Origin: Oscillatoria salina IIICB1
GTDB taxonomy: Bacteria > Cyanobacteriota > Cyanobacteriia > Cyanobacteriales > SIO1D9
Direction: 5' to 3'
DNA length: 64,000 nucleotides
Assembly: GCF_020144665.1 (NCBI RefSeq)
Contig: NZ_JAAHBQ010000025.1
Span: 1 to 64,000, forward strand
Positions within the stretch are counted from its first letter, which is position 1; every line of letters starts with the position of its first letter. The notes below the pieces were generated by a model that saw nothing but the letters and a program-made list of their open reading frames with translations, had not been told where the DNA came from and made no database searches. Shown here one piece after another: positions 26,334 to 36,535 of the stretch. The translations under genes were made by a program, and so were the position numbers.

Positions 26334-27143
26334 ATGATACGTTGGATTTTAAGTCTGCTGTGTGTGCTGTTAATATTTTCCTCCACTGTGCCTGCTTGGG
26401 CGCAGGATATCCAAGCGCCAGAATTTACGGAGGAGTTGTTACAACAGGGGGATGAAATTGCGAGAAAGGCTTTTGAGGCTACGGATAGAGGCGATTTTGC
26501 TGAGGCTGAGGAATATTGGACGCAAATAATTGAGATGTTTCCGACAAATCCTGCTGCTTGGAGTAATCGGGCGATTTTACGTCTGAGTCAGAATAAAATA
26601 GATTCGGCGCTAACTGATTTGAATGAGGCGATCGCGCTTGCTCCTAATGCTGCCGATCCTTATCTTAACCGTGGTATTGTCTATGAGGCAAAAAAAGAGT
26701 GGCAAAAGGCGATCGCGGATTACAATCGAGTCTTAGCGATCGATCCTGATGATGCTTTGGCTTACAATAATCGTGGTAATGCTAAGGCAGGACAGCAAGA
26801 TTGGGAAGAGGCGATCGCAGATTACCAAAAAGCGGCGGATCTTGACCCTAATTTTGCTTTCGCCCGCGCTAATTATGCTCTCGCTCTCTATCAAACTGGT
26901 AAAGTAAAAGAAGCGGAGCGAACTATCCGCAATCTTGTTCGCAAATATCCCATGTTTCCTGATATGCGTGCTGCTCTTACTGCTATTCTTTGGGAACAAG
27001 GTCAACAAGGAGAAGCGGAAAGTAATTGGGTTGCGGCTGTTGGAATTGATAACCGCTATCAAGACTTAAATTGGGTGAAAAATACTCGCCGTTGGCCCCC
27101 CCTGATGGTAACTGCTTTAGAGAAGTTTCTCAAGATAGATTGA
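26334..27143 (+). CDS. Exported tetratricopeptide-repeat protein
   Basis: A 269-residue protein with a clear signal peptide (MIRWILSLLCVLLIFSSTVPAWA followed by QD, cleavage near residue 23). Four or five TPR units span roughly residues 40-200; examples are PAAWSNRAILRLSQNK, ADPYLNRGIVYEAKKEWQKA and ALAYNNRGNAKAGQQDWEEA. The C-terminal 60 residues are less regular and contain RWPPLMVTALEKFL. It should be a periplasmic or thylakoid-lumen scaffold protein; lumenal TPR proteins of cyanobacteria often assist photosystem assembly, but nothing here specifies a partner. Confidence 0.85.
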   Translation: MIRWILSLLCVLLIFSSTVPAWAQDIQAPEFTEELLQQGDEIARKAFEATDRGDFAEAEEYWTQIIEMFPTNPAAWSNRAILRLSQNKIDSALTDLNEAIALAPNAADPYLNRGIVYEAKKEWQKAIADYNRVLAIDPDDALAYNNRGNAKAGQQDWEEAIADYQKAADLDPNFAFARANYALALYQTGKVKEAERTIRNLVRKYPMFPDMRAALTAILWEQGQQGEAESNWVAAVGIDNRYQDLNWVKNTRRWPPLMVTALEKFLKID

Positions 27144-27303
27144 ATTATATCACTCGTTGTTTAAATACTTACAATTTAGCCCGCGTAGGCGGGCTTTGTT
27201 CGTGTAGCCTATCCTTTAGTCGTCGGGTACTAAAAATTAATTTCCTCATCAAACAAAATGAGATTATACCGTTTTGCTAAATGAATGCTACAGATACATA
27301 CTC

Positions 27304-27333
27304 TGTAGAGACGTTGCATGCAACGTCTCTACA
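27304..27333. repeat. TGTAGAGACGTTGCA palindrome, copy 2
   Basis: A perfect 30-nt palindrome with two 15-nt arms and no spacer. The outer 13 nt match the repeat at 9892-9921. Such elements occur in many cyanobacterial intergenic regions. Confidence 0.85.
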
Positions 27334-27365
27334 CAATTTCATGTAGCGTAAATAAAGCAAATTGG

Positions 27366-27488
27366 TATTATTTGGTCATCGCAAATGGTATTATTACTCG
27401 CCAAAAATGCTATTATTGGTTATGTAAAATGTAATTATTTTTCGTCGAAAATAGGATTATTTTTCATCAAAAATGGTATTATTGGTCA
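27366..27488. repeat. Degenerate 22-bp tandem repeat
   Basis: About five and a half copies of a unit near GGTATTATTGGTCATCAAAAAT in direct orientation; the period is 22-23 bp and each copy differs at several positions. No spacers of constant length are present, so it is not a CRISPR array. Confidence 0.75.
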
Positions 27489-27540
27489 TCCTGAGCGAAG
27501 CGAAGAATCTCCATAGATCCTTCGCTTCGCTCAGGATGAC
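27485..27540. repeat. Long inverted repeat (GTCATCCTGAGCGAAGCGAA type)
   Basis: Perfect 21-nt arms at 27485-27505 and 27520-27540 around a 14-nt loop. The arm sequence belongs to a repeat seen in intergenic regions of unrelated bacteria. Its right arm is the seed of the degenerate array that follows. Confidence 0.85.
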
Positions 27541-27770
27541 ATTGGAAATGAATTTTCGCTCAGGATGACATGAGGAAATGAATTTTCGTTCAGGATGACA
27601 TGGGGAAATGAATTTTCGCTCACGATGACATTGAGCAATAGATAGATTGATTACTCACGATGACATCGAGAAATAGATAGATTGATTACTCAGAATGATA
27701 TTGGAAATCAATTTTCGCTCAAGATGACATTGAAAAAAGTATTGATTTTTCAGAATGACATTGATAAAAG
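27530..27770. repeat. Degenerate array around TTTTCGCTCAGGATGACAT
   Basis: Roughly eight imperfect copies of a unit like GAAATGAATTTTCGCTCAGG followed by ATGACAT, with some copies replaced by AGATAGATTGATTACTCA. It looks like decaying amplification of one arm of the neighbouring inverted repeat. Confidence 0.7.
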
Positions 27771-27779
27771 AATCTAGAT

Positions 27780-28559
27780 TTATCGATCCTTAATCAACTG
27801 CTGAATTAACTCTGGTGTTAATTGTTCGACATTATTTATAACCGTAACTGCACCAGCTTGCTTTAATTTTGTTCGATAAGCTTCTTGACGCTCATTGTTT
27901 TCTTGAACGTGAGGAGGTAAAACACCAACTCCAAGCCAATTTCTCTCTGGTACAAGATTTTTTGCCTTGACAACTGTGTACATATCTGCAACAGTATCAC
28001 CAACATAAATTACTGGATTATTGTTGTCTGAATCTAACTGAGCGACTGTAGCTAATAATCCTGTAGGATCGGGTTTTCCTGGTGCATCTTCCATTGCAAT
28101 TAAAACAGGTTTTTCTAGTCTGAGACGCTTGACTAAAACGTATTCAGCGCTTCCTCTGGTTGCACCGCTAAAAAAGCCCCAGCTAATCTGATTTGCGGTC
28201 AAATTTTCTAGATATTTTCCTTGCAATAATAGCGGTTCTGTGGTAATGTAACCGTTCCAATTTTCCGGGTCTGTACCGCGATAACGAGATTGGAAAAAAG
28301 CTACTAAGGTATCGTAATCTAATTGTAGGCGATCGCGCCCTTGACCAATAGACTCAAAATAACGAAAGACCAATTCTTGAGAGCCTTCCCAATCATTATT
28401 CCAGATTCCTTCCGATTTTAGCGAATCGATGTCTGCTTGACTTGGACGATAAGCACCATTAGTAAAATGCTCCACCGTATCAGCTAAAGCTCGTCGATAA
28501 GAGCCAGCGACATCGCGAATTACCCCATCAATATCAAAAATAACTATAGCACTCATCAC
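27780..28559 (-). CDS. HAD-superfamily hydrolase (subfamily IA)
   Basis: A 259-residue phosphatase-like protein. Motif I FDIDGVIRD (about residues 8-16) contains the nucleophile and acid/base aspartates. A helical cap runs from about 20 to 120, and the acidic motif GDTVADMYTV (about 192-201) carries metal ligands; MEDAPGKPDP holds the conserved Lys. The sequence resembles a HAD subgroup common in cyanobacteria. The substrate is unknown; sugar phosphates are typical for this class. It is divergent from the PSRP-3 gene with a symmetrical dyad between them. Confidence 0.85.
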   Translation of the reverse strand: MMSAIVIFDIDGVIRDVAGSYRRALADTVEHFTNGAYRPSQADIDSLKSEGIWNNDWEGSQELVFRYFESIGQGRDRLQLDYDTLVAFFQSRYRGTDPENWNGYITTEPLLLQGKYLENLTANQISWGFFSGATRGSAEYVLVKRLRLEKPVLIAMEDAPGKPDPTGLLATVAQLDSDNNNPVIYVGDTVADMYTVVKAKNLVPERNWLGVGVLPPHVQENNERQEAYRTKLKQAGAVTVINNVEQLTPELIQQLIKDR

Positions 28560-28581
28560 AAAACCAAGAATAAGAATAAAG

Positions 28582-28602
28582 ACTCAACTAAATTAGTTGA
28601 GT
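28582..28602. promoter_or_regulatory. Perfect dyad between HAD and PSRP-3 genes
   Basis: ACTCAACTAA and TTAGTTGAGT flank a single A, a 21-bp dyad in the 87-nt divergent intergenic region, about 25-45 nt from each start. It could be an operator for either gene. Confidence 0.4.
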
Positions 28603-28646
28603 GAGGTAGAATAAAGTGTTGTCAAGTTTTCTTTTTTCCATTTTCT

Positions 28647-28979
28647 ATGAACGTAACAAAGCCAATGGAGGTGTCATTGGAATCAAGGTTTGTATTAAAG
28701 ATTCTTTGGTTAGACAAAGATGTAGCGATCGCAGTAGACCAAATCGTCGGTAAAGGTACTAGCCCTTTAACTCCTTATTATTTTTGGCCCCGGAATGATG
28801 CTTGGGAACAGCTAAAATCTGAACTCGAAGCAAAAAGCTGGATTTCTGAAACTGAGCGCATTGAACTACTCAACAAAGCTACAGAAATCATCAACTACTG
28901 GCAAGAGGAAGGTAGAAGAGTTCCTTGGAATCAAGCTCAAGATAAGTTCCCAGAAGTAATCTTTACTGGCAGTAATTAA
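28647..28979 (+). CDS. ycf65: Plastid-specific 30S ribosomal protein 3 homologue (PSRP-3/Ycf65)
   Basis: A 110-residue ribosome-associated protein found only in cyanobacteria and plastids. The core [41 protein letters not shown] and INYWQEEGR match the Ycf65 family closely. It binds the small ribosomal subunit and is thought to tune translation. The ATG at 28647 is used; an in-frame ATG at 28665 is an alternative and neither has a strong Shine-Dalgarno sequence. It ends just before the convergent atpC gene. Confidence 0.93.
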   Translation: MNVTKPMEVSLESRFVLKILWLDKDVAIAVDQIVGKGTSPLTPYYFWPRNDAWEQLKSELEAKSWISETERIELLNKATEIINYWQEEGRRVPWNQAQDKFPEVIFTGSN

Positions 28980-29092
28980 ACATAATGAGCAATTTTTGCT
29001 CACAAAAGGCTAGTTTAATTTGTTTGCCGATGAACGCAGAGCGGGGCAGATTAGCAATTCTGCCCCAATTTGTTTTTTTTTGCCTGCTGGCA

Positions 29093-29503
29093 TTAAACCA
29101 TACCGCCCGCAGCTTGAAAGCGAGCGCGAGCGCGTTTGAGGGCTTGAGTTGCCTGAATTTTTTCTTGACGATTATTACTATTTTCTGCTTGATTCAGCCG
29201 TTCTTGAGCTTGATTGTAAGCGCTACCAGCAGTGTCTTTGTCAATTTGGTCGCCTCTTTCAGCACCATTGACCAAAATAGTTACTTCATCATTTTCTACT
29301 TCAGCGAAACCGCCCATTAGCGCGATCGCTACCCAATCTTTCCCGGGACGAACTCGCATCACGCCAATATCTAAGGCGCTTAACAAAGGAGCGTGACCAG
29401 TAAGAATACCTAATTGTCCGGTGGTGGAAGGCAAAATTACTTCGTCAGCATCGGAGTCCCAGACTGTACGGTCCGGAGAAAGTACGCGCACGTTTAAAGC
29501 CAT
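29093..29503 (-). CDS. atpC: ATP synthase epsilon subunit
   Basis: The 136-residue central-stalk subunit of the F1 sector, on the cytoplasmic face of the thylakoid or plasma membrane. The N-terminal beta-sandwich opens with [14 protein letters not shown] and contains [20 protein letters not shown], both family hallmarks. The C-terminal helical hairpin (about residues 88-132), rich in Gln and Ala, modulates ATPase activity. It follows atpD by 76 nt on the same strand, the usual cyanobacterial beta-epsilon operon kept apart from the main atp cluster. Confidence 0.96.
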   Translation of the reverse strand: MALNVRVLSPDRTVWDSDADEVILPSTTGQLGILTGHAPLLSALDIGVMRVRPGKDWVAIALMGGFAEVENDEVTILVNGAERGDQIDKDTAGSAYNQAQERLNQAENSNNRQEKIQATQALKRARARFQAAGGMV

Positions 29504-29579
29504 TGTTGTTGCTTAGTTCTCAGTTGTTAATTTTTACGCTTGCAGGGGCGCAAGTTACTGCACCCCAAGGAATTAGCTA

Positions 29580-31520
<1,941 letters not shown>

Positions 31521-31808
31521 ATGGTTCCTAACTTAATTCGCTCTCTGTTAGTATCTAGCTTAATCAGCTTTGCCGCTCCTATTTTTTCCATTGGAACTAT
31601 CTTAGCTGTATTATCTCTGATTGGTTACGTTCCAGGTTTAGAGCTAGTCGGGAAGACTGCGGCTGAGGGAGTCGTCGATTTTCTCACTGTCTTCGGTAGC
31701 GGCTGCGCTTGGAATGGGATTGTGACGATCGCTTTTTGTTGTGCTTTAGTTGGAGGTTTATTCGATCTCTCTACTTTCTATCGCTATCAACACTTAGGTA
31801 GTGAATAG
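31521..31808 (+). CDS. Small conserved-looking membrane protein
   Basis: A 95-residue protein with three hydrophobic stretches (about residues 8-20, 22-38 and 63-82) and a polar end. There is no recognisable catalytic motif; two Cys lie in SGCAWNG and AFCCA. I do not recognise the family. Start ATG at 31521. It is monocistronic and divergent from atpD. The base composition and clean frame support a real gene. Confidence 0.6.
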   Translation: MVPNLIRSLLVSSLISFAAPIFSIGTILAVLSLIGYVPGLELVGKTAAEGVVDFLTVFGSGCAWNGIVTIAFCCALVGGLFDLSTFYRYQHLGSE

Positions 31809-31867
31809 CATAAAAAAGTTATTTTGTCAAGAAGGTTAAAGTTAGATTTAGGTAAAATCAAGGGCTA

Positions 31868-31899
31868 GGGGCAGCAAATACAGGAAATTTTGCCACCCC
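31868..31899 (-). terminator. Stem-loop downstream of the 36-residue gene
   Basis: On the minus strand GGGGTGGCAAA can pair with TTTGCTGCCCC (two wobble pairs), 14 nt past the stop codon of the 36-residue membrane protein. The following tract is only moderately T-rich. Confidence 0.4.
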
Positions 31900-31912
31900 C
31901 AATCGAGGCTAA

Positions 31913-32023
31913 CTAGCCAGCGAAACCTAAGAAGACAATGGCGATCGCGCCCACTAAGGCAAAAATAGTCAGCACCTTACCAGCATTAGGGCTTCCCTTC
32001 CAAGAATAATTTTTGTTATCCAT
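31913..32023 (-). CDS. 36-residue single-helix membrane protein
   Basis: A short frame starting at ATG (32023) with product MDNKNYSWKGSPNAGKVL followed by one strong membrane helix (TIFALVGAIAIVFLGFAG) and a TAG stop at 31913. Size and layout (short polar cytosolic or stromal head, a single helix, almost no tail) are like the tiny subunits of photosynthetic complexes, but I cannot match it to a named Psb, Psa, Pet or Ndh subunit. A HIP1-type site (GGCGATCGCG on the plus strand) lies inside the coding sequence and a terminator-like stem follows the stop. It stands alone between two other small genes. Confidence 0.65.
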   Translation of the reverse strand: MDNKNYSWKGSPNAGKVLTIFALVGAIAIVFLGFAG

Positions 32024-32290
32024 AATTAGTTTACTGTTCTTAACACTTCCACACTTATTGTTACATTTTCTGACGTAGATGCAAAGCTATCAGAAGATAG
32101 ATAATCAATTGTGTTTCCCAGTTTTCTACCCAAATCAGTCAAACAGCTAAAAGAGTCAAGTGCGATCGATTTAGCGAAAAAAATCAAGCAAAGTCTAAAT
32201 CTTGACTCCTCTGCATCCCCAACCAATAGCCACAGCTTATATTCAAGAGAGAATTAAACACTTGGTTTCTCAAATTGGTAACTAAATACT

Positions 32291-32890
32291 TTATATTTTT
32301 CCCCATAAAGCTAATCCACCTCCGCGTCCTCTCGCCGCAATTAGGCGATCGCTAGTGATAAAATAGGCAAAAAATGCTTGCTTGGCAATCTTGTCTTGCA
32401 AAAATCTGGCTTCAGCTTCTTTACCACCACGAATATAGCCATCATAGAAAGTTATACCAAATAATTTTACTTTCATTTGGGTAAAATCGAAAGCAAGAAT
32501 ATTTTTCGGAGATAAAAATTTAACGGGACCTTGGAGAGAAAGTTCTAAACCGCTAAACTGAACCGTATTTTCGACTTTTCCTGCTGTAAATTTGTCTTGC
32601 GTTTGCGATTCATTTAGTTGGGAATAGGATAATTTAATGGTAAGCCAACTAGGAAGATAACGTCCCGAACCTAAAACAATTCCTGCACGTTGGCGTGTTT
32701 TTTTTGTACCTGTAATAAAGCATAATTTCCATGTCCCAATAAGTTGTTCGTAATTAGAGGAATGTCTTTCTTTTTTAGCAACTTTTTCTGCTTGTAAAAG
32801 GGCTTTAACTACATTGTTAGGATCGGGTTTATTGCGTTGACGTTTAGTTACTGAGTTAGCAGCTTCAATTAAAAGTTGATTATGATTCAT
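32291..32890 (-). CDS. PAP/fibrillin-like protein
   Basis: A 199-residue soluble protein. The segment YEQLIGTWKLCFITG and later strands resemble plastid lipid-associated (PAP/fibrillin) proteins, lipocalin-like beta barrels that associate with thylakoid lipids and plastoglobules. The rest is strand-rich, with RYLPSWLTIKLSY, GLELSLQGPVKFL and a Gly-rich end (ARGRGGGLALWGK). The N-terminal 45 residues are helical and basic. Assignment rests on weak similarity, so an uncharacterised cyanobacterial family is equally possible. A 64-bp repeat array lies directly upstream of its start, between it and the exopolyphosphatase gene. Confidence 0.6.
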   Translation of the reverse strand: MNHNQLLIEAANSVTKRQRNKPDPNNVVKALLQAEKVAKKERHSSNYEQLIGTWKLCFITGTKKTRQRAGIVLGSGRYLPSWLTIKLSYSQLNESQTQDKFTAGKVENTVQFSGLELSLQGPVKFLSPKNILAFDFTQMKVKLFGITFYDGYIRGGKEAEARFLQDKIAKQAFFAYFITSDRLIAARGRGGGLALWGKI

Positions 32891-32930
32891 TTTGAGTTTG
32901 TAATTAATACTTAGTGTTATTTGAGATCTT

Positions 32931-33374
32931 GTTGGTAGTCAGCGCTAAAGTGCTGTGATAATGAGGACTAAAGTCCTCACTACTAACTAACATTGTTGGT
33001 AGTCAGCGCTAAAGCGCTGTGATAATGAGGACTAAAGTCCTCACTACTAACTAACATTGTTGGTAGTCAGCGCTAAAGTGCTGTGATAATGAGGACTAAA
33101 GTCCTCACTACTAACTAACATTGTTTGTAGTCAGCGCTTTAGCACTGTGATAATGAGGACTAAAGTCCTCACTACTAACTAACATTGTTTGTAGTCAGCG
33201 CTTTAGCACTGTGATAATGAGGACTAAAGTCCTCACTACTAACTAACATTGTTGGTAGTCAGCGCTAAAGTGCTGTGATAATGAGGACTAAAGTCCTCAC
33301 TACTAACTAACATTGTTGGTAGTCAGCGCTTTAGCGCTGTAATAATGAGGACTAAAGTCCTCACTACTAACTTG
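32931..33374. repeat. Seven-copy 64-bp tandem array with paired hairpins
   Basis: Seven direct copies starting at 32931, 32995, 33059, 33123, 33187, 33251 and 33315, the last one ending early. Each holds two dyads: CAGCGCTAAAGTGCTG (or TTT/GCACTG variants) and GAGGACTAAAGTCCTC. It fills the 518-nt gap between two codirectional minus-strand genes, so it would be transcribed into a chain of about 14 hairpins. Confidence 0.95.
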
Positions 33375-33408
33375 GGATTGAGAATTAAAGTCCTTACTAT
33401 GATATGAA

Positions 33409-35109
33409 TTAATTAGCTACTACTGACGGTGACAAACTAGCTATTACTTCCACTTCATACTCTTGCTCAAAAAATTCTTTTTTGTAAGCCAAATTCCATA
33501 ATTCCAAAGCACAGTCATCATTAGGATCGTGGGGAACTAAACTAAGATGTAATTCTTTATTTTCGGGCTTATATTGACATTTTACTTGTTTGATTGCGCC
33601 AATTTGTCGGCGATCTAAAGCGACAGCTAAGCGTAAAATCGCACCAACTTGATTTACTAGGTGACGATATTGTTTGTTAGGTAAGTTTTTGTAGTTATCG
33701 TGCTTTTTCTTAGGTTTACTTTTGCGGTGGTAGCGGGCTAAATTAGCGATTACTTCAACTTCTGTTTCAGTAAAACCTAATAACTCGCCATTACGAATAA
33801 GATAATAGGAATGTTTGTGGTGTGCTGAGTGGGAAATATACAAACCACTATTGTGCAAAATTGCCGCTGACCAAAGTAATTCTCGTTCTTCGTTACCCCA
33901 GCAGTGTAAATCTCCTTGAATTTGGTCGAAAATACTTAAAGCAAAGTTAGCAACTTGGTTACTGTAATCGAAATTCACTTGATATTTATGAGCAAGTTTG
34001 TAGACGCTGCGCTGACGAACTTCGCTTTGATACATTAAGCGATTTTCGATTAAACCGTGAGTGAGCATCCAATCAACAATTATGCCTTCGCGCAAGGCTC
34101 GTTCGCAAATTGTTATTGATTCAAGCTCGAGCATTTTCATAGCTTCGAGCAAAATGATTGCACCCGGGACAATAATTTCGGCTCGTTTTTCTGACATACC
34201 TGGAACTTTGGCGCGATCGCTATAATTGAGAGCAGCTAGTTTCTTAACTATTGCTTCTAAGTCTTGACGGCTGAATTGATATGCGTGTAGGGGACTGGGT
34301 ACCGTTCCGAGATATTCTTTCGCGTGAATTTCTGCTAAAGTTTCAATAGTTCCCGACGTTCCGACTAAGTGCAGTTTTTCACCACTGACAAGACGCGATC
34401 GCATTTCTTCCACAGGACGTTCTAACATTCCCCGCACGTATGCTTCTAAGTATTGCCTTTCTTTGTCGCTAATCGGATCGGTACTAATAAATTCTTGAGT
34501 TAAACGTACTGCACCAACTTTGGTACTGCTAAGAAAACGCGGTTCGTGACTATCTGCAAGGATTAATTCGGTTGAACCACCACCAATGTCAATAATAACG
34601 TGAGGATGGTTGTTAAATTCCATCCCCGATAAGACACCGAGATAAATTCGTCGGGCTTCTTCTTGACCAGAAATTAAGTTGACAAAAATCCCTAATTGTG
34701 AATAAACTGCTTCTAAAAATTCGCGACCATTGGGGGCTTCGCGAACTGCGGAAGTAGCTACAGCGACAATTTGTTCTGCATTGAAACTGATAGCTAAATC
34801 CTTACAGCGTTGCAAAGCAGCAAAAGCCCTTTTCTTCGCCTCTGGAGTCAGATTACCAGTTTTCGGCTCGCGATCGCCAAGTCGGACTGTATCTTTTTCT
34901 TTCGCAATAATCGTAAAAGCAGGTAAATTAGATTCGAGACGCACGACGACCATGTGAATTGAGTTCGTACCAATATCAATAGCCGCAAGAATACGTTCGC
35001 GATCGTTATCTAAATTAGCTAAATTTGCTGGATCTGTTTTAACTTGAGAGAGAGAATTAACCATATTGCCTGTTACACTCGAAATTGCTACCTCAGCCTG
35101 CTTTATCAA
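33409..35109 (-). CDS. ppx: Exopolyphosphatase / guanosine pentaphosphatase
   Basis: A 566-residue Ppx/GppA-family enzyme that removes terminal phosphates from polyphosphate and in some cases hydrolyses pppGpp. The ASKHA-fold signatures are intact: AAIDIGTNSIHMVVV (about residues 42-56), VATSAVREAPN, DIGGGSTELIL and LVGTSGTIETLAEIH. The C-terminal 240 residues form the helical HD-like domain (ILHNSGLYISHSAHHKHSYYLI). ATG at 35109 is used here; an ATG at 35064 (MVNSLSQ) would remove 15 residues. It opposes ppk1 at 13.5 kb. Confidence 0.94.
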   Translation of the reverse strand: MIKQAEVAISSVTGNMVNSLSQVKTDPANLANLDNDRERILAAIDIGTNSIHMVVVRLESNLPAFTIIAKEKDTVRLGDREPKTGNLTPEAKKRAFAALQRCKDLAISFNAEQIVAVATSAVREAPNGREFLEAVYSQLGIFVNLISGQEEARRIYLGVLSGMEFNNHPHVIIDIGGGSTELILADSHEPRFLSSTKVGAVRLTQEFISTDPISDKERQYLEAYVRGMLERPVEEMRSRLVSGEKLHLVGTSGTIETLAEIHAKEYLGTVPSPLHAYQFSRQDLEAIVKKLAALNYSDRAKVPGMSEKRAEIIVPGAIILLEAMKMLELESITICERALREGIIVDWMLTHGLIENRLMYQSEVRQRSVYKLAHKYQVNFDYSNQVANFALSIFDQIQGDLHCWGNEERELLWSAAILHNSGLYISHSAHHKHSYYLIRNGELLGFTETEVEVIANLARYHRKSKPKKKHDNYKNLPNKQYRHLVNQVGAILRLAVALDRRQIGAIKQVKCQYKPENKELHLSLVPHDPNDDCALELWNLAYKKEFFEQEYEVEVIASLSPSVVAN

Positions 35110-35156
35110 AGATATAACTTAAACGGATTATTATTAAATTCACTGACAAAAAAAAG

Positions 35157-36044
35157 ATGGTCAACGCGGTTCAACCAGAACAAATACCTACTTGGCTCAA
35201 AATTATTAAGCTACTGCGGTGGGATAAACCAGCAGGAAGACTAATTCTCATGATTCCTGCATTATGGGCGGTATTTTTAGCTGCTGAGGGCAAACCGCCA
35301 TTACCATTAGTAGGAGTAATCATTTTAGGAACTTTAGCCACCTCAGCCGCAGGTTGTGTAATTAATGACTTGTGGGATCGTAACATCGATCCGCAAGTAG
35401 AAAGAACCCGATCGCGTCCTCTGGCTGCTCGCGCTCTTTCGCTTAAAGTAGGAATAATTGTCGCGATCGCTGCGCTAATCTGTGCCGCGATTTTAGCTTT
35501 TTATCTCAACTGGTTTAGTTTCTTCCTCTGCTGTCTTGCAGTACCAGTAATTGTTTGTTATCCTCTCGCCAAGCGGATTTTTCCCATTCCCCAACTCGTT
35601 TTAGCGATCGCCTGGGGTTTCGCCGTTTTAATTAGTTGGAGTGCCGTTACAGGCAATCTTACCACCTCAACTTGGCTACTTTGGGCAGCAACCGTCAGTT
35701 GGACATTAGGCTTTGATACCGTTTATGCAATGAGCGATCGTGAAGACGACCGCAAAATTGGCGTTCGCTCCAGCGCCCTATTTTTCGGCGATTACGCGGC
35801 TGATGCCGTCGGAGTCTTTTTTGCTGCCACAGTTGCTTTTCTTGCCTATCTCGGCGTTATTAGTAGCTTGGGAATTGGTTTTTGGCTAGCTTGGGGTATC
35901 GCAGTTGTAGGTTGGATTTGGCAATACACTCGCTTACGCTTACCCGAAGTCCCCAAACCAGTTTACGCCGCAATCTTTCGCGAAAATGTCTGGCTTGGCT
36001 TTATTGTACTCGCCGGAATCGTTACTGGTTCGCTTATTAGGTAG
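35157..36044 (+). CDS. plqA: 4-hydroxybenzoate polyprenyltransferase (UbiA family)
   Basis: A 295-residue membrane prenyltransferase with about eight to nine helices. Both aspartate-rich motifs are present: NDLWDRNIDPQVERTRSRPL (about 74-93) and DREDDRKIGVRS (about 194-205). Its closest relatives in cyanobacteria attach the polyprenyl chain to 4-hydroxybenzoate in plastoquinone synthesis; the gene symbol follows that usage and is an inference from similarity. It is divergent from ppx with only about 47 nt between starts, so the two promoters overlap. The ATG start is at 35157. STRR repeats begin immediately after the stop. Confidence 0.9.
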   Translation: MVNAVQPEQIPTWLKIIKLLRWDKPAGRLILMIPALWAVFLAAEGKPPLPLVGVIILGTLATSAAGCVINDLWDRNIDPQVERTRSRPLAARALSLKVGIIVAIAALICAAILAFYLNWFSFFLCCLAVPVIVCYPLAKRIFPIPQLVLAIAWGFAVLISWSAVTGNLTTSTWLLWAATVSWTLGFDTVYAMSDREDDRKIGVRSSALFFGDYAADAVGVFFAATVAFLAYLGVISSLGIGFWLAWGIAVVGWIWQYTRLRLPEVPKPVYAAIFRENVWLGFIVLAGIVTGSLIR

Positions 36045-36535
36045 TTGGTGATTGGGGATTGGGGATTAGGGATTGGGGATTAGGGATTAGGGATTAGGGA
36101 TTAGGGATTAGGGATTAGGGATTAGGGATTGGGGATTAGGGATTAGGGATTAGGGATTAGGGATTAGGGATTGGGGATTAGGGATTAGGGATTAGGGATT
36201 AGGGAGACAAGGAGTATAAACTGATAACTGATAACTGATAACTGTTCACTGAACCCAGTCACCAGTCACCAGTCCCCAGTCACCAGTCCCCAGTCACCAG
36301 TCCCCAGTCACCAGTCCCCAGTCACCAGTCCCCAGTCACCAGTCCCCAGTCCCCAGTCCCCAGTCCCTAGTCACCAGTCCCTAATAAGTAAATTTGCTTA
36401 AGTCTCAACGTAGATGACAAAAAAGGAAAATTCTAACTAAGATTTCCTCGAAAGACAGTCAGACAGGGAAGGAGAACAATCAACGAGCGACCGGATAAAA
36501 TAAAGAAAGCCTCTAAATTTTGCCAGTGGGGATGC
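36045..36535. repeat. Large STRR composite block
   Basis: About 150 nt of GGGATTA/GGGGATT heptamers (roughly 21 units, 36052-36202), then GAGACAAGG and a GATAACT-rich spacer (to about 36248), then about 130 nt of CCAGTCA/CCAGTCC heptamers (to about 36382). The remaining 150 nt before the kinase gene contains its promoter region and no other gene. Confidence 0.95.

Larger units (their letters stand above)
27144..27779. other. Repeat-rich gap, about 640 nt
   Basis: No gene is present. From left to right it holds a palindrome (27304-27333), a 22-bp minisatellite (about 27366-27488), a large inverted repeat (27485-27540) and a degenerate 30-bp-scale array (about 27530-27770). The repeats are described separately. 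Confidence 0.75.

Noticed and set aside
27071-27280. Plus-strand frame of 69 codons at the end of the TPR gene
   Set aside because: Out-of-frame overlap with the TPR coding sequence and a tail in repeat-containing non-coding DNA.
27366-27770. Possible CRISPR array
   Set aside because: The units are adjacent and degenerate, without constant repeats separated by unique spacers, and there are no cas genes.
32026-32226. Minus-strand frame of 66 codons upstream of the 36-residue membrane protein
   Set aside because: Poor start context, no recognisable motif, and it covers the region where the promoter of the small membrane gene should lie.
32931-33374. Possible CRISPR array (64-bp period)
   Set aside because: The whole 64-bp unit is repeated, so there are no unique spacers.
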